64,000 nt of DNA from Cymbomonas tetramitiformis (GCA_001247695.2 LGRX02026025.1:1-64000); one strand, 5' to 3'; counted from the first letter of the stretch, positions 9,447-19,953 are shown. Program-made: numbers and translations. Notes: generated by a model from the sequence alone, not told the origin.

Positions 9447-9514
9447 AAATTTTATTAAATGAAAATATATAAATATAAATATAGTGATTTAAGGCCGCGC
9501 CGTTTCTTATAGCA

Positions 9515-10269
9515 CGCCCATATTTAACACATAAGACATATTCAAATTCCACAGTCACCGGCACCGGCGGCGGCGTAGCCGCCACTATGACACACTCTGA
9601 CGTAATTCTGACGTAATTCTGATATAATTCTGCCAAACCCAAACCCTAAACCCTGAATGCACACAAAAATTAGGGGGGTCACGATAGGGGGGCCTCCACG
9701 GCCGATTAAAACGGCCAAAACTGATTTTCAGACCCCCCTGGCGGCCCTTACAGACCCCCGCTGACACCCCTGTCATAATTTAATATCAGATAGTCAAAGT
9801 TAGTCATAGTTAACCAATGATAGTTAAACATTAGAGTGACACAGTACCCGTCAATAAAAACGACTTCAAAACGAAAAAGCACCCGACCGAACACAACAGC
9901 GAACACAAAAAGATCTACAGTTCTGAGTTCAGTCACACGACAGGCAAGGATACAAGATACTTCCATTCGGATTCGCCACCACATCGCCCTGTAAGGATTT
10001 GCAGGATCCCTCGTAATTCAAATTGCAGGTATGTCTTCTTGCGCTAGAATATACGTGGAAATATGCGTTGAGCTAAGAATATTCCGTTCATTTCCTTTGA
10101 CGGCAATAGTTTGCTTTAACTGCGCGTTTTCTAGGTTTCGCTATGTACAGAAGTATGCTGATAGTCCGAATGTAGACTTAATGGCACCGCCCAAGGGTCT
10201 GCTTTTTGGCGAGTTCCGTCTTCGCGTCTACGGGCTTACGCACCAAGGTAGTACGTTGTGCTTGCAGCC
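9515..10269. other. Intergenic / SOD upstream region
   Basis: No convincing coding sequence. It includes a short repeat of TGACGTAATTCTGA near 9600 and a G/C-rich stretch near 9670-9770. A TTGCAG just before the SOD start codon could be the acceptor of a 5' UTR intron. Confidence 0.4.
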
Positions 10270-12328
10270 ATGACGAGCAAAGTCGGGGTGCTTTTCGGAG
10301 CCGCCGCAGCGGCCGCTGCTGCGGGATACGTGTACATGTCCAAGGCTGGTGAGCGAACTTTCACTTGATTTTGCTAACCTATCCAAGCATCGAGAGTTCA
10401 GTTTCAGTTCGAGCACAAACACCTTCGAGCAACAATATAATATCACTTCTGGGCGAAAACTTTCCGTCTGGAGCCCCAACTGCCCCGTGACTTGAAAAGT
10501 CGTTCCGTCCGAGCGCCGAACGCTGTGAATTTATGATGTAGCTCACCCTTGAAACTGTCCAAGCTGAAGGTGAAGAGGGTGTTTTTTTGCAACCAGCAAA
10601 GTACCCGATTAAGGCGATATGCGAGGTCGCTCCGAAGGGCCAGCCCTGTCACGGCGGCGAGAAGGCGCCGGGTTGTGTGGGAACTGTCACCTTCGAGCAA
10701 ACCTCAGCTGACGCCACCAAAATCTCTTGGGATATCCGAGGCTGCGGTAATTTCGCACACTCAGAGCTTTCCAATGCAATAAAGCTTTCTGACTATTGTA
10801 CCCACACCTCACGTCGTCTTCTGACTGCTCGTCCTCTTTGTTGGAAGCTTGATCTCCAACCTATTGGGCTCACAGTTGTGCTAGGGCGCCTGGAAGTGAA
10901 GGCGATGACATCTCGCGTTTTCCGCAGGCCCCGGAGAGCACGGCTTCCACATTCACGAGTTCGCTGATTTCTCAAATGGTTGCCTTAGCGCGGGTCCGCA
11001 CTTCAACCCCTTCAAGAAGACTCACGGTGCCCCGGAGGATGAGGAGCGCCACGTCGGTGATATGGGAAACATCGTTGGCGATTCGCGGGGCAACAGTGAG
11101 TCCCGATATGGATAGAACGTTTTGAGGGGACCCCCGCAGTGATTAGGTACTTGGCTGAAATGATGTAAACAGTGAGAGCCTCGAGACCTCCAGGAAGTGA
11201 GCTGCACATGTTCTGCTTCGAAGTTTGCTCTGGCTTGAGGGGACCCCCGCAGTGATTAGGTACTTGGCTGAAATGATGTAAACAGTGAGAGCCTCGAGGC
11301 CTCCAGGAAGTGAGCTGCACATGTTCTGCTTGGAAGTTTGCTCTGGTTTGAGGGGACAGTGATTAGGTACTTGGCTGAAATGATGTAAACAGTGAGAGCC
11401 TCGAGGCCTCCAGGAAGTGAGCTGCACATGTTCTGCTTCGAAGTTTGCTCTGTTTTGAGGGGGACCCGCAGTGATTAGGGTACTTGGCTGAATGAGTGTA
11501 AACAGTGAGAGCCTCGAGGCCTCCAGGAAGTAGGCTGCACATGTTCTGCTGCAGAAGTTTGCTCTGTTTGAGGGGACCCCCGCAGTGATTAGGTACTTGG
11601 CTGAAATGATGTAAACAGTGAGAGCCTCGAGGCCTCCAGGAAGTGAGCTGCACATGTTCTGCTTGGAAGTTTGCTCTGGTTTGAGGGGACAGTGATTAGG
11701 TACTTGGCTGAAATGATGTAAACAGTGAGAGCCTCGAGGCCTCCAGGAAGTGAGCTGCACATGTTCTGCTTCGAAGTTTGCTCTGTTTTGAGGGGACCCC
11801 GCAGTGATTAGGTACTTGGCTGAAATGATGTAAACAGTGAGAGCCTCGAGGCCTCCAGGAAGTGAGCTGCACATGTTCTGCTGCGAAGTTTGCTCTGTTT
11901 TGAGGGGACCCCCGCAGTGATTAGGTACTTGGCTGAAATGATGTAAACAGTGAGAGCCTCGAGGCCTCCAGGAAGTGAGCTGCACATGTTCTGCTTCGAA
12001 GTTTGCTCTGCTTTGCGCTCACTCGCGCGGCTCGGGCGACGTTTCCGCAGGCTCGGGATTTCTTGTGGACCGCTTGATCAAGCTCGAGGTACTTGCAACC
12101 CTTGTTTTTTGTTTTCGCGCACAGGGTCTCGTGTTGCTCTCTCTAACACTCGAAGCTTTCCATTGCCAGGGTGTGAACAGCGTGGTCGGGCGTTCCGTGA
12201 TGGTGCACGAGGACCGCGATGACCTCGGCAAGGGTGATCATTCTGAGCCCGGAGTCAACGGAAAGACCTCCAAGACGACTGGAAACGCAGGAGCACGCAT
12301 AGCATGCGGAGAAATCAAACTTGCTTAG
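10270..12328 (+). CDS. Cu/Zn superoxide dismutase, five exons
   Basis: Exons are 10270-10348, 10597-10746, 10928-11095, 12051-12088 and 12170-12328. All introns are GT-AG, the phases join cleanly, and 594 nt give 197 residues ending in TAG. The enzyme converts superoxide to oxygen and hydrogen peroxide. All metal ligands are present: H84 and H86 in GFHIHEF, H101 in GPHFNP, H109 in THGAP, H118 and D121 in RHVGDMG, and H158 in VMVHED. The disulfide pair is C95 and C191, and the active-site Arg is R188 in [10 protein letters not shown]. The N-terminus has an uncharged Ala-rich stretch (residues 5-22) that could be a signal anchor or targeting sequence, unlike cytosolic forms. An extra Cys-containing insert ([13 protein letters not shown], 41-53) is unusual. 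Start chosen at the only ATG before exon 1's donor. Confidence 0.93.
11122..12010 (+). repeat. Tandem repeat, ~115-bp unit, about 8 copies
   Basis: The repeat fills most of SOD intron 3. Each unit contains GATTAGGTACTTGGCTGAAA, then GAGAGCCTCGAGGCCTCCAG, then GAGCTGCACATGTTCTGCTT. Units differ by small indels around GGGGACCCCCGCAGTG, some having the short form GGGGACAGTG. Long and short forms recur in an order suggesting multi-unit duplication. Long antisense reading frames here are by-products of the repeat. Confidence 0.92.
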
Positions 12329-13765
12329 ACTTCAATGGTGTCGATAAGATTCAACAGACTTGCATGACCGAAACCTCACTCTTATGGATGCTGCACTCCG
12401 AGCAGTCATCAAGCACTGCGTGCAACCGTGGTGACTTCGGGATCATGCGAACACGATAAGGCTATGGGCAGATATTGTCCGCAACGTACATGTTTCCTAC
12501 CGTGCTCTATGCACCCTAAAAACAAATATATGCGACACATAAAAGCCTATTGGGTGGATACATAAGGGGCACATTGCAGCTGTAAGGGGCGCACGAAGAA
12601 CACCAGGAAGAGCCTGGGAGCTTTCCTCTGGAATGGTCTGTCTTGACCTACATAGAACCTTTCACGTCATTGTAGATGTTGATACTGATTCACAACCCAA
12701 ATCACATGCAGACCATGGATTTCGTCATTGGTTTCATCACCCATAGTGTAGGATATCGGAACGCAAGACATACCGCCCGTATATTATATAGTCAGGTGCA
12801 TTCAGCATGGGTAAGTAAGGCACCTTTCACTTCTTAAATTTCAAATCGCAACGGGGAGTCCAGTTCCCAAGTTTGTACTTGGGAGCTGGCGGGTTGCATC
12901 TCACAATCGTGAACCTGCAGCATAGGTTGATACCAAGGCCCCCCTTCTCTATCGGTATTTTTTGAAACTAAAGGCTTGTTGAAGGGTATGATAATTTTGG
13001 ATATTGTATGTCTCATTATTTTGCTATTGCATTAGTCTCAAGTTTTTGAAGATAAAATTACATTATATTTCAAAAACATGAATTGATGTACGTTAAGTCT
13101 TCTACCAGGAGGTACTGAGTGTCATACTAACGAATTGCGTGCACTGGTCGAAATGACAGATTAGGAGTCAAGGAGATCAAGATGTACACGATACGATATG
13201 AACATCCGAATGACCGGTCGGAAACAATCATGAAGACAAAGACAGATATATATATATATATATATACTAAGACTACTAAAACACTAAAGCATCAAGCAGT
13301 GGACACTCCGGATATCACGAACTAAGATGAGATAATGAAATAACTTAGGGGCTGTATTATCGGAGCGCGAGCGCGAGCAACAGTGACGTGGTACCTCGGG
13401 TCGAGGGGTGACAGGAGATGGAACCGCCGCTGCGGGGGGGGCAAAGTCGGTGCCTCCAGGAAACAACCTATAAATGGTAGCCGCCATGCAGTGGCGGCTC
13501 AGTCTAGTTTAACAGTTCGAATCATTACAAGTAACCATCAAGTTGTGGTAACCAACAATGCCAATACCTCCGACTCATTGAGCCTGTAAGCATGAATGTA
13601 GTATTAACCGTGCATAGCCGTAATGCCAGCACCCCTGTGCATAGCCGTAGTACCAGCACCCTCGTGCATAGCCGTAGCGCCAGTGCATCTCTATCTCCAT
13701 ATATATATTCCATATCGTTATATCTGATTACATACTTATCTCCGTTATCCAAGAACTGCTGGATG
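12329..13765. other. Intergenic stretch with simple repeats
   Basis: No supported gene. It holds a (TA)n microsatellite at 13247-13266 and three copies of a ~26-bp repeat (GTGCATAGCCGTAGTACCAG) at 13610-13687. There is a G/C-rich island near 13360-13450. Confidence 0.5.
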
Positions 13766-13988
13766 TGACATGTCGCGAACTTATGCACGACGTGTCCCTA
13801 CGAAGCACGACTATCTAGCCCTACTACTATATAGCCTTACTTATTGTCAGTATCTCTATAGCACCAGCTCAGCACTATATACATTGTCTTATGTCACTGC
13901 ACAGTCGATCTCCCAACTGTCTCTACACAAAGTTCAAACAATTTTGATAACCACACTTAGCTTCCTATGCAAGCTCTTTTTCTCAACA
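13766..13988 (-). repeat. LTR fragment, second copy
   Basis: On the minus strand it begins TGTTGAGAAAAAGAGCTTGC and matches the first ~220 bp of the LTR at 13989-14624 with few differences. It abuts that LTR head to tail, then diverges near 13766. Confidence 0.7.
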
Positions 13989-14624
13989 TGTAAAAGACTG
14001 TAGGAAACAGTTCTGACGCCAGTCGTTAAGTGCAACTTCAAGAAATGCACAGCTTCACATGTAAGGGAATATCATAAACCATAAATCACTATATCATATA
14101 ACACTGCTGTCTTCGCGGTCTGAGCAAGAACTCTCTTTTGGAACTCACTGTTACGAAGGCAAAACAAAAATGAGCGTCTGCTCTAACTTGGCAACGCCGC
14201 CCTATATGCTACAGTCGCTATCTCCAGACACGATGTAACAACCAGCCGTACTTCCGTACCCTGTCACTGTCTACCTCGCTGTTGTGACTGCTCGCTATAT
14301 CGCTCTCGCGCGCTGTGCTGCGCGTGTCATATGTTCGTCACAGGGACTACTGTCCCAGGTGTCACAACCCGGCTGTGGTACACGACAAGCCGTGGTTTGT
14401 GACAGCTGTTGCGAACTTATGCACGACGTGTCCCTACGAAGCACGACTATCTAGCCCTACTACTATATAGCCTTACTTATTGCAAGTATCTCTATAGCAC
14501 CAGCTCAGCACTATATACATTGTCTTATGTCACTGCACAGTCGATCTCCCAACTGTCTCTACACAAAGTTCAAAAAATTTTGATAACCACACTTAGCTTC
14601 CTATGCATGCTATTTTTCTCAACA
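13989..14624 (-). repeat. LTR of minus-strand Ty3/gypsy-like element
   Basis: On the minus strand the 636-bp sequence starts TGTTGAG and ends CTTTTACA, the standard TG..CA ends. It is preceded directly by a purine-rich tract (CAGATGGGGGA) that ends the internal region, as expected of a 3' LTR. A shorter relative at 16635 has the same tract and a similar start (TGTTGGAAATCTGGGCTTGC). Confidence 0.7.
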
Positions 14625-14659
14625 TCCCCCATCTGTAGCTGCTACTAGTAGCACAGACA

Positions 14660-15739
14660 TTAGATAAGAGCTTGCTCAGCATCTTCTGTCGTAGCACCAT
14701 CCAGCGCGAACTTGCCCATGCTGAAAGTGAACATGCCCATTCCAGTAGCCTCTCCACCCCGTAGCATCCTTGCTCGTGTCAAAGGGTTTCGAAACACCAT
14801 CACCCACATACATCTTCTTCCAATGGGCCCATGCTCCAGATGTCCAATCACATGCAAGCGTCCAACATGACACAGTTTGCGAAAGTAGCGCGCCCTGCTC
14901 TCAGTCATATCTGTCATGTAGTGCGATGGCACGTGGATGCAAGCCACTACTCTGCTGGCCAGCACTGCCAATGGCAATGCAATATCCAGTACAGCAAACC
15001 AAGGTGACGTTATTACTGCATCACATACTCCATACTTCTCCTTCCAAGCACGATAATTGCCCGGCTGTAGTGCATTGAGGGCCTCAGGCCATCCCAACTG
15101 CGGGTTCCAATCGTTGTTCATGATCTCCAAGTGAGGCCACTCCAGTGACATCACCTTGCCAATCACACCTGTACCAGCCCACGGGTCCCAGACCTGTGTG
15201 ATCTTCTTCCAGCTCACCTCGTGCGCTAGGCGCCTCACTTCCTGAGGAACCGTCATAACTAGCTCCAGGCCCCAATCCAGCTGACTGACAATCTTTACTT
15301 GGGCTCTGTTCAACTGAGTAACGTCCCCCCTCTTCTGCACCTCCTCCGGGCTCATGGCTTGCACTGTGGCGGCCTTACGTAAGCCTCTCGCGCGGGTGTG
15401 TTGTTCTGAACACTTTCGGCTCAGAATGGTGCGGTGACCGTCATGCCAATGCCCTGGCATCAAGTCTGTGATCACCCTGCTCAGTTCTTCCTGGCTTCCC
15501 CATGCCACTCGGTCTGGGAGATCCCCCATGGTCCCCTCTTTCCTGGCAATCTGTCGCGACGTGAGCGCCTGCCATGGATGCTCGCGGCCCAACCTCACTG
15601 CCCGGTGCGGGCCCACGTCAGCAGGCAACAATATCGTGTCCGCTCCCAGTTTCTCCTTCAGCAGCAGCTCCATGGCAGCCATTCTCTCCACGATGGATAC
15701 GCCCACCTTGGCGGAGGCTGCCACCATTGTCGCACCCAA
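14660..15739 (-). CDS. Amino-methyltransferase-like domain of retrotransposon polyprotein
   Basis: About 359 residues, in the same frame as the PHD finger upstream and separated from it by one TGA. The methyltransferase signatures are DPWAGTG (185-191; motif I, AdoMet binding) and TSPWF (244-248), a variant of the (D/N/S)PP(Y/F/W) catalytic motif of N6-adenine and N4-cytosine enzymes. They are followed by the hydrophobic block LDIALPLA. Positions between them (NNDWNP) fit motif II. The substrate base cannot be decided, and the second Pro of the catalytic motif is replaced by Trp, so activity is uncertain. The stop lies ~25 bp before the polypurine tract, making this the last domain of the element. 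Confidence 0.6.
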   Translation of the reverse strand: MGATMVAASAKVGVSIVERMAAMELLLKEKLGADTILLPADVGPHRAVRLGREHPWQALTSRQIARKEGTMGDLPDRVAWGSQEELSRVITDLMPGHWHDGHRTILSRKCSEQHTRARGLRKAATVQAMSPEEVQKRGDVTQLNRAQVKIVSQLDWGLELVMTVPQEVRRLAHEVSWKKITQVWDPWAGTGVIGKVMSLEWPHLEIMNNDWNPQLGWPEALNALQPGNYRAWKEKYGVCDAVITSPWFAVLDIALPLAVLASRVVACIHVPSHYMTDMTESRARYFRKLCHVGRLHVIGHLEHGPIGRRCMWVMVFRNPLTRARMLRGGEATGMGMFTFSMGKFALDGATTEDAEQALI

Positions 15740-16142
15740 GCATTTGGGGCACTGTCAGTCTCCTTCGGGCACTTTGTCCAGCGCTGGCTCCAGACACCAA
15801 ATGTGATAACCACGATTGCACGTGTCACATAACGGCATAGATGCCTCGCCATCCGTCCTCATGCACTTCTCACACGCAAGATGTTTGCTGGGAATGGCTG
15901 CGCTGCAGTCGTATTGGTCCTTCATCTGCAAGTGGCACGGCGCAATGCTTTGCACCGTGCTCTTTTCTCGAAGCTTGGTGCTGTCTTCCAACACCACCAC
16001 CCCGTCCTTCTGCACCTTGACCAACTTCAGAATGGCTGGCTTGGTGGCCACCTCCATGCCAGAGCGTGGTTGTTGTCGTATATATTAATACGAAGTCGCC
16101 CGCCTCGTGAACTGATGCGGCTTTGGCTCCGGTAGCTGCCAC
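15740..16142 (-). CDS. Integrase C-terminal barrel plus PHD finger, interrupted by TGA
   Basis: The protein first shows an integrase tail (GDFVLIY near 16080 in one frame; ILKLVKVQKDGVVVLEDS in the next; frameshift near 16070). A PHD finger follows: C62-x2-C65, then CDTC (77-80), YHIWC (H85, C88), and CPKC after the stop. This completes the C4HC3 zinc pattern. PHD fingers read histone H3 tails, so the domain could steer integration, as chromodomains do in other Ty3 elements. The TGA (15757-15755) stands exactly where the family has a conserved Trp (VPEGDW), so the stop is probably a TGG-to-TGA mutation. Confidence 0.75.
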
Positions 16143-16147
16143 TCCTC

Positions 16148-16450
16148 CTATGATTGTTCGTACAGAAGGGTATCACGGTGTTGAGCGATTTCCAGGTTGC
16201 AACCTGCGTGCACCATGAGCTTCTTCACGATAGTCGCTCGCTGCAGCAAATCCTCAGCCAGAGTTCGCTCGTCCGACCTTTCAAAGTCCAGCTCAGGTCG
16301 CGCACGAAGGTCTGGTGGCACGGTAGCCTCCTGTGCGAACAGCAGCGTGAAAGGTGCAACTCCAGTCGACTGCTGCTTGGCTGCATTGTAGCTGAGCACA
16401 AGTGACCAGAGCAACTTGTCGCAAACGCGTGTATATGATGGTACGAACAT
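16148..16450 (-). pseudogene. Ty3/gypsy integrase fragment (after catalytic Glu)
   Basis: About 100 residues match the end of an integrase core: a Tyr-Asn followed by STGVAPFTLLFAQEATVP, the usual 'ST-SPF-L-YG' block, then a helical part ending in HRDTLLYEQS. The catalytic D,D,E residues would lie upstream, but the sequence is cut at ~16450 by another LTR. A TAG follows at 16150-16148, after which the reading continues in another frame. It is the 5'-truncated start of the element ending at LTR 13989-14624. Confidence 0.7.
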
Positions 16451-16635
16451 TCTCGGAATCGAGCAAGCTTAACACTCGCGGCTGGTCATAAGTTCGTCAT
16501 TAACATTCACTGGTGCCGGTAACTGTTCAAGCAATTCTCAACACAGCACAAGATCGTAGAGCTACAAAATTTTTAAAATTCTGATATTCTGAGATCGAAC
16601 GCTAAGCTCTTACATGCAAGCCCAGATTTCCAACA
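16450..16635 (-). repeat. LTR-like sequence of the gag-bearing element
   Basis: On the minus strand it starts TGTTGGAAATCTGGGC directly after the purine tract ACAGATGGGGGA (16636-16647). Tract and start resemble the LTR at 14624. The end near 16450, where the integrase fragment begins, is approximate. Confidence 0.5.
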
Positions 16636-18963
16636 TCCCCCATCTGTAGCTGCTGCGTGCAGTAGCACAGACTCAAATATGGGCTTGGCGGCGCTGTCGA
16701 CCACACCGTTGGGCATCTCGTCCAGTGGCACCTCCTCGATCGTGCGGTGTTCTGCACTATCTGCCTCTTCTCTTACCCCCTGCACCACTGTGGCGTGCGT
16801 GTCCTCAAGTTCATGCTCGTTGACCTCGGTGGGTTGCTCTGTCGCATCATTCGGCTCGTTGCCCATGAGCTCCTCCAGCGCCAGGAGGTTCTCGATGTCC
16901 TTTGGGAGGTCGATGGCGTGCTGGGATATCAGGATGGCCGCAATCTGCGAGCAAGTGCGCACGGAACTGCGAAGGTTGGATGCCAGCAGGTGGAATTTCC
17001 TGCTGAGGACGTTGGGAGGAACGGCTCTGGGCACCTGAGCGGCCTTGTCGAACTCCTCCGGCGTCTTGACCTGAAAGCTCTGCATCTTCTGAGTGCTGCC
17101 CAAGGCGACTGCGGCCCTGGCCTGGAGATCTGGTGCGTGACTGATGCCGACATCATGACTATCTTCCAGCCCATCACCAGCAGGGCAGTCCTTCTCATCC
17201 TCCTCATACTCAGCCTGCTGGTTGAAGTGGGAGTCGTACTCAGTCTCAGCATCGCTGTCCTCTGACCGGGCCTGTGCATCGGCGCCCTTGTCCCCCTTTG
17301 GAGGTGTCCCTGTCTGAAGGCCTGTCAATTCTGCAGCGAGCTTCTCCTTGACCTCAGCACTGGCCGCCACCTGCTGCTGCTGCTGCTGCTGCTGCTTGCT
17401 TGGCCTCTGGGAGCTTAAGCCACTCCTTGGTGGTGATCCCCATCTTGTGGTTGTCGAAGCGGTGCGCGATGTTGTAAGCACGCATCTGGGCATTCTTGAC
17501 CTCATCCGGCCACCTCGAGTTCTGCCTGTCCTTGTGGAAGTTCGGAGGCACACGGGCCTCACGGCACCCCGTGTAGCAGCGCTCTGGAGAGTGGGGCAAG
17601 CGTGTGAAGCACCAATCACACTGGAATTTCTTTGAAGCGTCAGGTGGTGGCACCTTGCCGTAGGTAGGAGGCTTCTGACGCTCTGCATTGTTCACCTCCC
17701 TCGAAGGCTTCTTGGCGTCATCGCCACCATGCTGTGCTTGCTCCTTCTTCTTGGGGTCCCTGCGTCTGTCCCCAGTCTTGGGGGCAGAACCAGAGCGCCT
17801 CATGGCGGACACTAGTGCAGCCAGGTCAAGCCCCAGCTGCCTGGCCTCGTAGCAAGAGTACACGCAGGTGAGTCTGCGAACCAGCTCCTGCTGCAGTGTG
17901 AGAGCCCAAGCCTCCGCATCGTTCTTCAGCTTGTCCTGCACCTCCACGATAACCTCCAGGTCCTCCCATGTGACCTTGTTGGGGGCAGGATGACTGACAC
18001 CTAACTGCTCGGACACGCGATCCCGGTATTCTTTGATGCGCAGACCCTTGATGCACTCCTCGATGTTCTGCCTGACAATGGGGTCTTCCACCATCTTGCC
18101 GATGTTGAGCGCTGCCTCCCTGTGACGACAGCTCTTCACGTAAGCGAGGCCGTCCTGCTCGGTGGTCTGCGGCTTGGCTATCAACAGATCCTCCTTCTCC
18201 TTGGTGCCCTTCATCAGGAACTTGGCTTCGAGCTCTGCAATGAAAGCCCTCAAGGCCCAAAAGTAGTGAGAATCCTCCGTGCCATCTGTCCCCGTGAGAC
18301 CCTTAGTGGAGGTTCCCTCGCTCTCCCACTCATCAGACTCTTCGCCATCAGCATCGCCTTCCTCGAACACCTTACAGACTGCCCATGTCGATCCTGGCGC
18401 CAGCTCATGGAAAGGAGGTTGTGCGCAGCGCACTGAGCCCTGAAAAGCGTCTCTCATGGTGAGATCCTTCAAGACATGACACGCGTGTGAGGCCATGATG
18501 CCATCCTTCAGGTATGCAGCGCACCACCAGTCATAGGCAACTGAGGTTGAATGATCGTCCCCTGCTAGGAACGAGGGCAGGCTATCCCACAACGATCTGT
18601 AGTCTGGCTTGGAGTCAGCGAAAGCCTTCTTCGCCTGTTGACTGAGCGCATGAAAAGCCGCTGACTAGCCTCGTAAGCCCGCTGTACTTTCGCTACCATG
18701 TCAACGAAACGCCTGATAAAGAGCGCCCTATCCTCGTTCTTGCCACCAGTGTAGTGGAGCTTGACATCTTCCTTGTCAAGCGCGTGACTATCCTTGTCAT
18801 AGTGATCCATCTCGTCTACGTCGTCAAACGCAAAGAGGAACTGATTGGTTGCAGGCGCTGAGGCTGCTACTGCTGCTGCGAGTGCTGTTGCTGCGAGCAC
18901 TGTTGCTGCTGGTGATGCCGGTGCGGAGGGAATGGATTCTGGACCCGACCCCTCTGTGCTCAT
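16573..18963 (-). pseudogene. Retrotransposon gag-like polyprotein with zinc finger, frameshifted
   Basis: It starts at ATG 18963 (Ala-rich, then acidic). It continues in a second frame from about 18590 (WDSLPSFLAGDD) and a third after a poly-Gln/Ala tract near 17390 (CAG repeat, likely cause of the shift). The middle has long helices as in gag. A Cys cluster CDWCFTRLPHSPERCYTGC (near 17600) replaces the usual CCHC knuckle. The third part is acidic, helical, and its frame runs over the polypurine tract into the LTR. Gag would form the particle and bind the RNA. Its place downstream of RT on the same strand is unusual. Confidence 0.6.
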
Positions 18964-19191
18964 ATATCCCGTGTCAAGGTCCTGACTGACCCTCTCTCGC
19001 GCCAGTCGTCGTGCCTCGCGATCTCTGGACTGGGCAGAGGCAGCGCTTGGCTCTGCCTCACCCTCCGTGGTAAAGTATCACCAGCCGACTGGAGGCTTGA
19101 TTCAGGCTGGTTTAGGCCAGTGCACTGAGTGCCCCTGGATTCACCTCGCGCTGACCAGACAAAATGCGCGGTGCGTGCAGCCAGCGAAAGC

Positions 19192-19953
19192 CTAAAGGTC
19201 CAGCACTGTATCTCGACGCTCTAAATCCGCAGCAGATGCAGAATATTCGTGCAAGGAGGGCTTAAAGCTGGGCCAGTGTGCTAGCTCGCCCATGAGCTCA
19301 TCCCATCGGTGACGAGCCGCCCTCTTCCTGACTATATGGTACTCCTCCTTGGGGACTTCCACTGAGCCTCCGGCCTTTATCCACGCGAGACATAGCTCGT
19401 CCTCGTGTATGTCAGGGTACTTCTCCCGGAGTGTCTCTTGCTGGGTCACGTTGGCCATCATGGCGACCAGTCTCGTCGTGTCTGGCAGCCTAGGCAACCT
19501 CGTCTCTTTCTCCTTCGCCGCTGGTGCCCACTCGGGCGCTGAGTTCACTTCCACCGGTTTGTCCCCAGGCCTCGAAAAGGCTTGACGGTGCCGCGCCTTG
19601 TAACCCGCGACCTCCATGGAGGCGAGCTTCCATTGCCGGCGACGTGGAACTGCGTCCGTTGTGCCCAGTCCTTGCGTACCTTTCTGCCCCTGACTGCACA
19701 TGTGCTGCAGTCGCTGCTCCCAATCCCGGTGACTAAGGCGTCGGGCGACTTGTTGAGTGTAGTCGTTGGACCTGGTGACCCACTCCGCTAGCTGTGCTTG
19801 CACCGGCTCCGGTGCCAATTCTGAGGCGGTTGTTGCCTTAGTAGACCCCACAATGGGTATGGCAGCTAATGCGCCATGCTCCTCTTCCTCGCTTTCCTGG
19901 CTCTTCGGCAGCTTGGTCGTACTGACCTCCGCAACTGCGTACAGTAGCTCCAT
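19192..19953 (-). CDS. Unrecognised retroelement ORF after DNMT domain
   Basis: 253 residues ending with TAG at 19192. The first ~15 residues (AMELLYAVAEVS) look like the very C-terminus of the DNMT domain reached through a frameshift near 19985. The rest is charged and helical, with Trp-containing segments (AEWVTRSNDYTQQVARRL; HRWDELMGELAHW). No known motif. It is probably the tail of the RT-RNase H-DNMT polyprotein. Confidence 0.4.
   Translation of the reverse strand: MELLYAVAEVSTTKLPKSQESEEEEHGALAAIPIVGSTKATTASELAPEPVQAQLAEWVTRSNDYTQQVARRLSHRDWEQRLQHMCSQGQKGTQGLGTTDAVPRRRQWKLASMEVAGYKARHRQAFSRPGDKPVEVNSAPEWAPAAKEKETRLPRLPDTTRLVAMMANVTQQETLREKYPDIHEDELCLAWIKAGGSVEVPKEEYHIVRKRAARHRWDELMGELAHWPSFKPSLHEYSASAADLERRDTVLDL

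Larger units (their letters stand above)
2681..9514. mobile_element. Virus-like DNA element (capsid, C5 methyltransferase, tyrosine recombinase)
   Basis: Four genes with compact spacing and a markedly more AT-rich composition than the SOD and retroelement DNA around them. The gene set is a structural protein candidate, a double-jelly-roll-type capsid protein, a cytosine methyltransferase and an integrase-type tyrosine recombinase. Polinton-like viruses and related algal DNA elements are known to carry such genes. Packaging ATPase, protease and DNA polymerase are absent from the window, so this is either a truncated provirus or a reduced, helper-dependent element. Long hairpins follow the 3' ends of genes. 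I found no clear terminal inverted repeats; the limits are set by the first ORF and the third hairpin block and are approximate. Confidence 0.65.

Noticed and set aside
11143..11985. 280-residue minus-strand frame rich in Cys and His
   Set aside because: It lies in the SOD intron minisatellite and repeats once per DNA unit.
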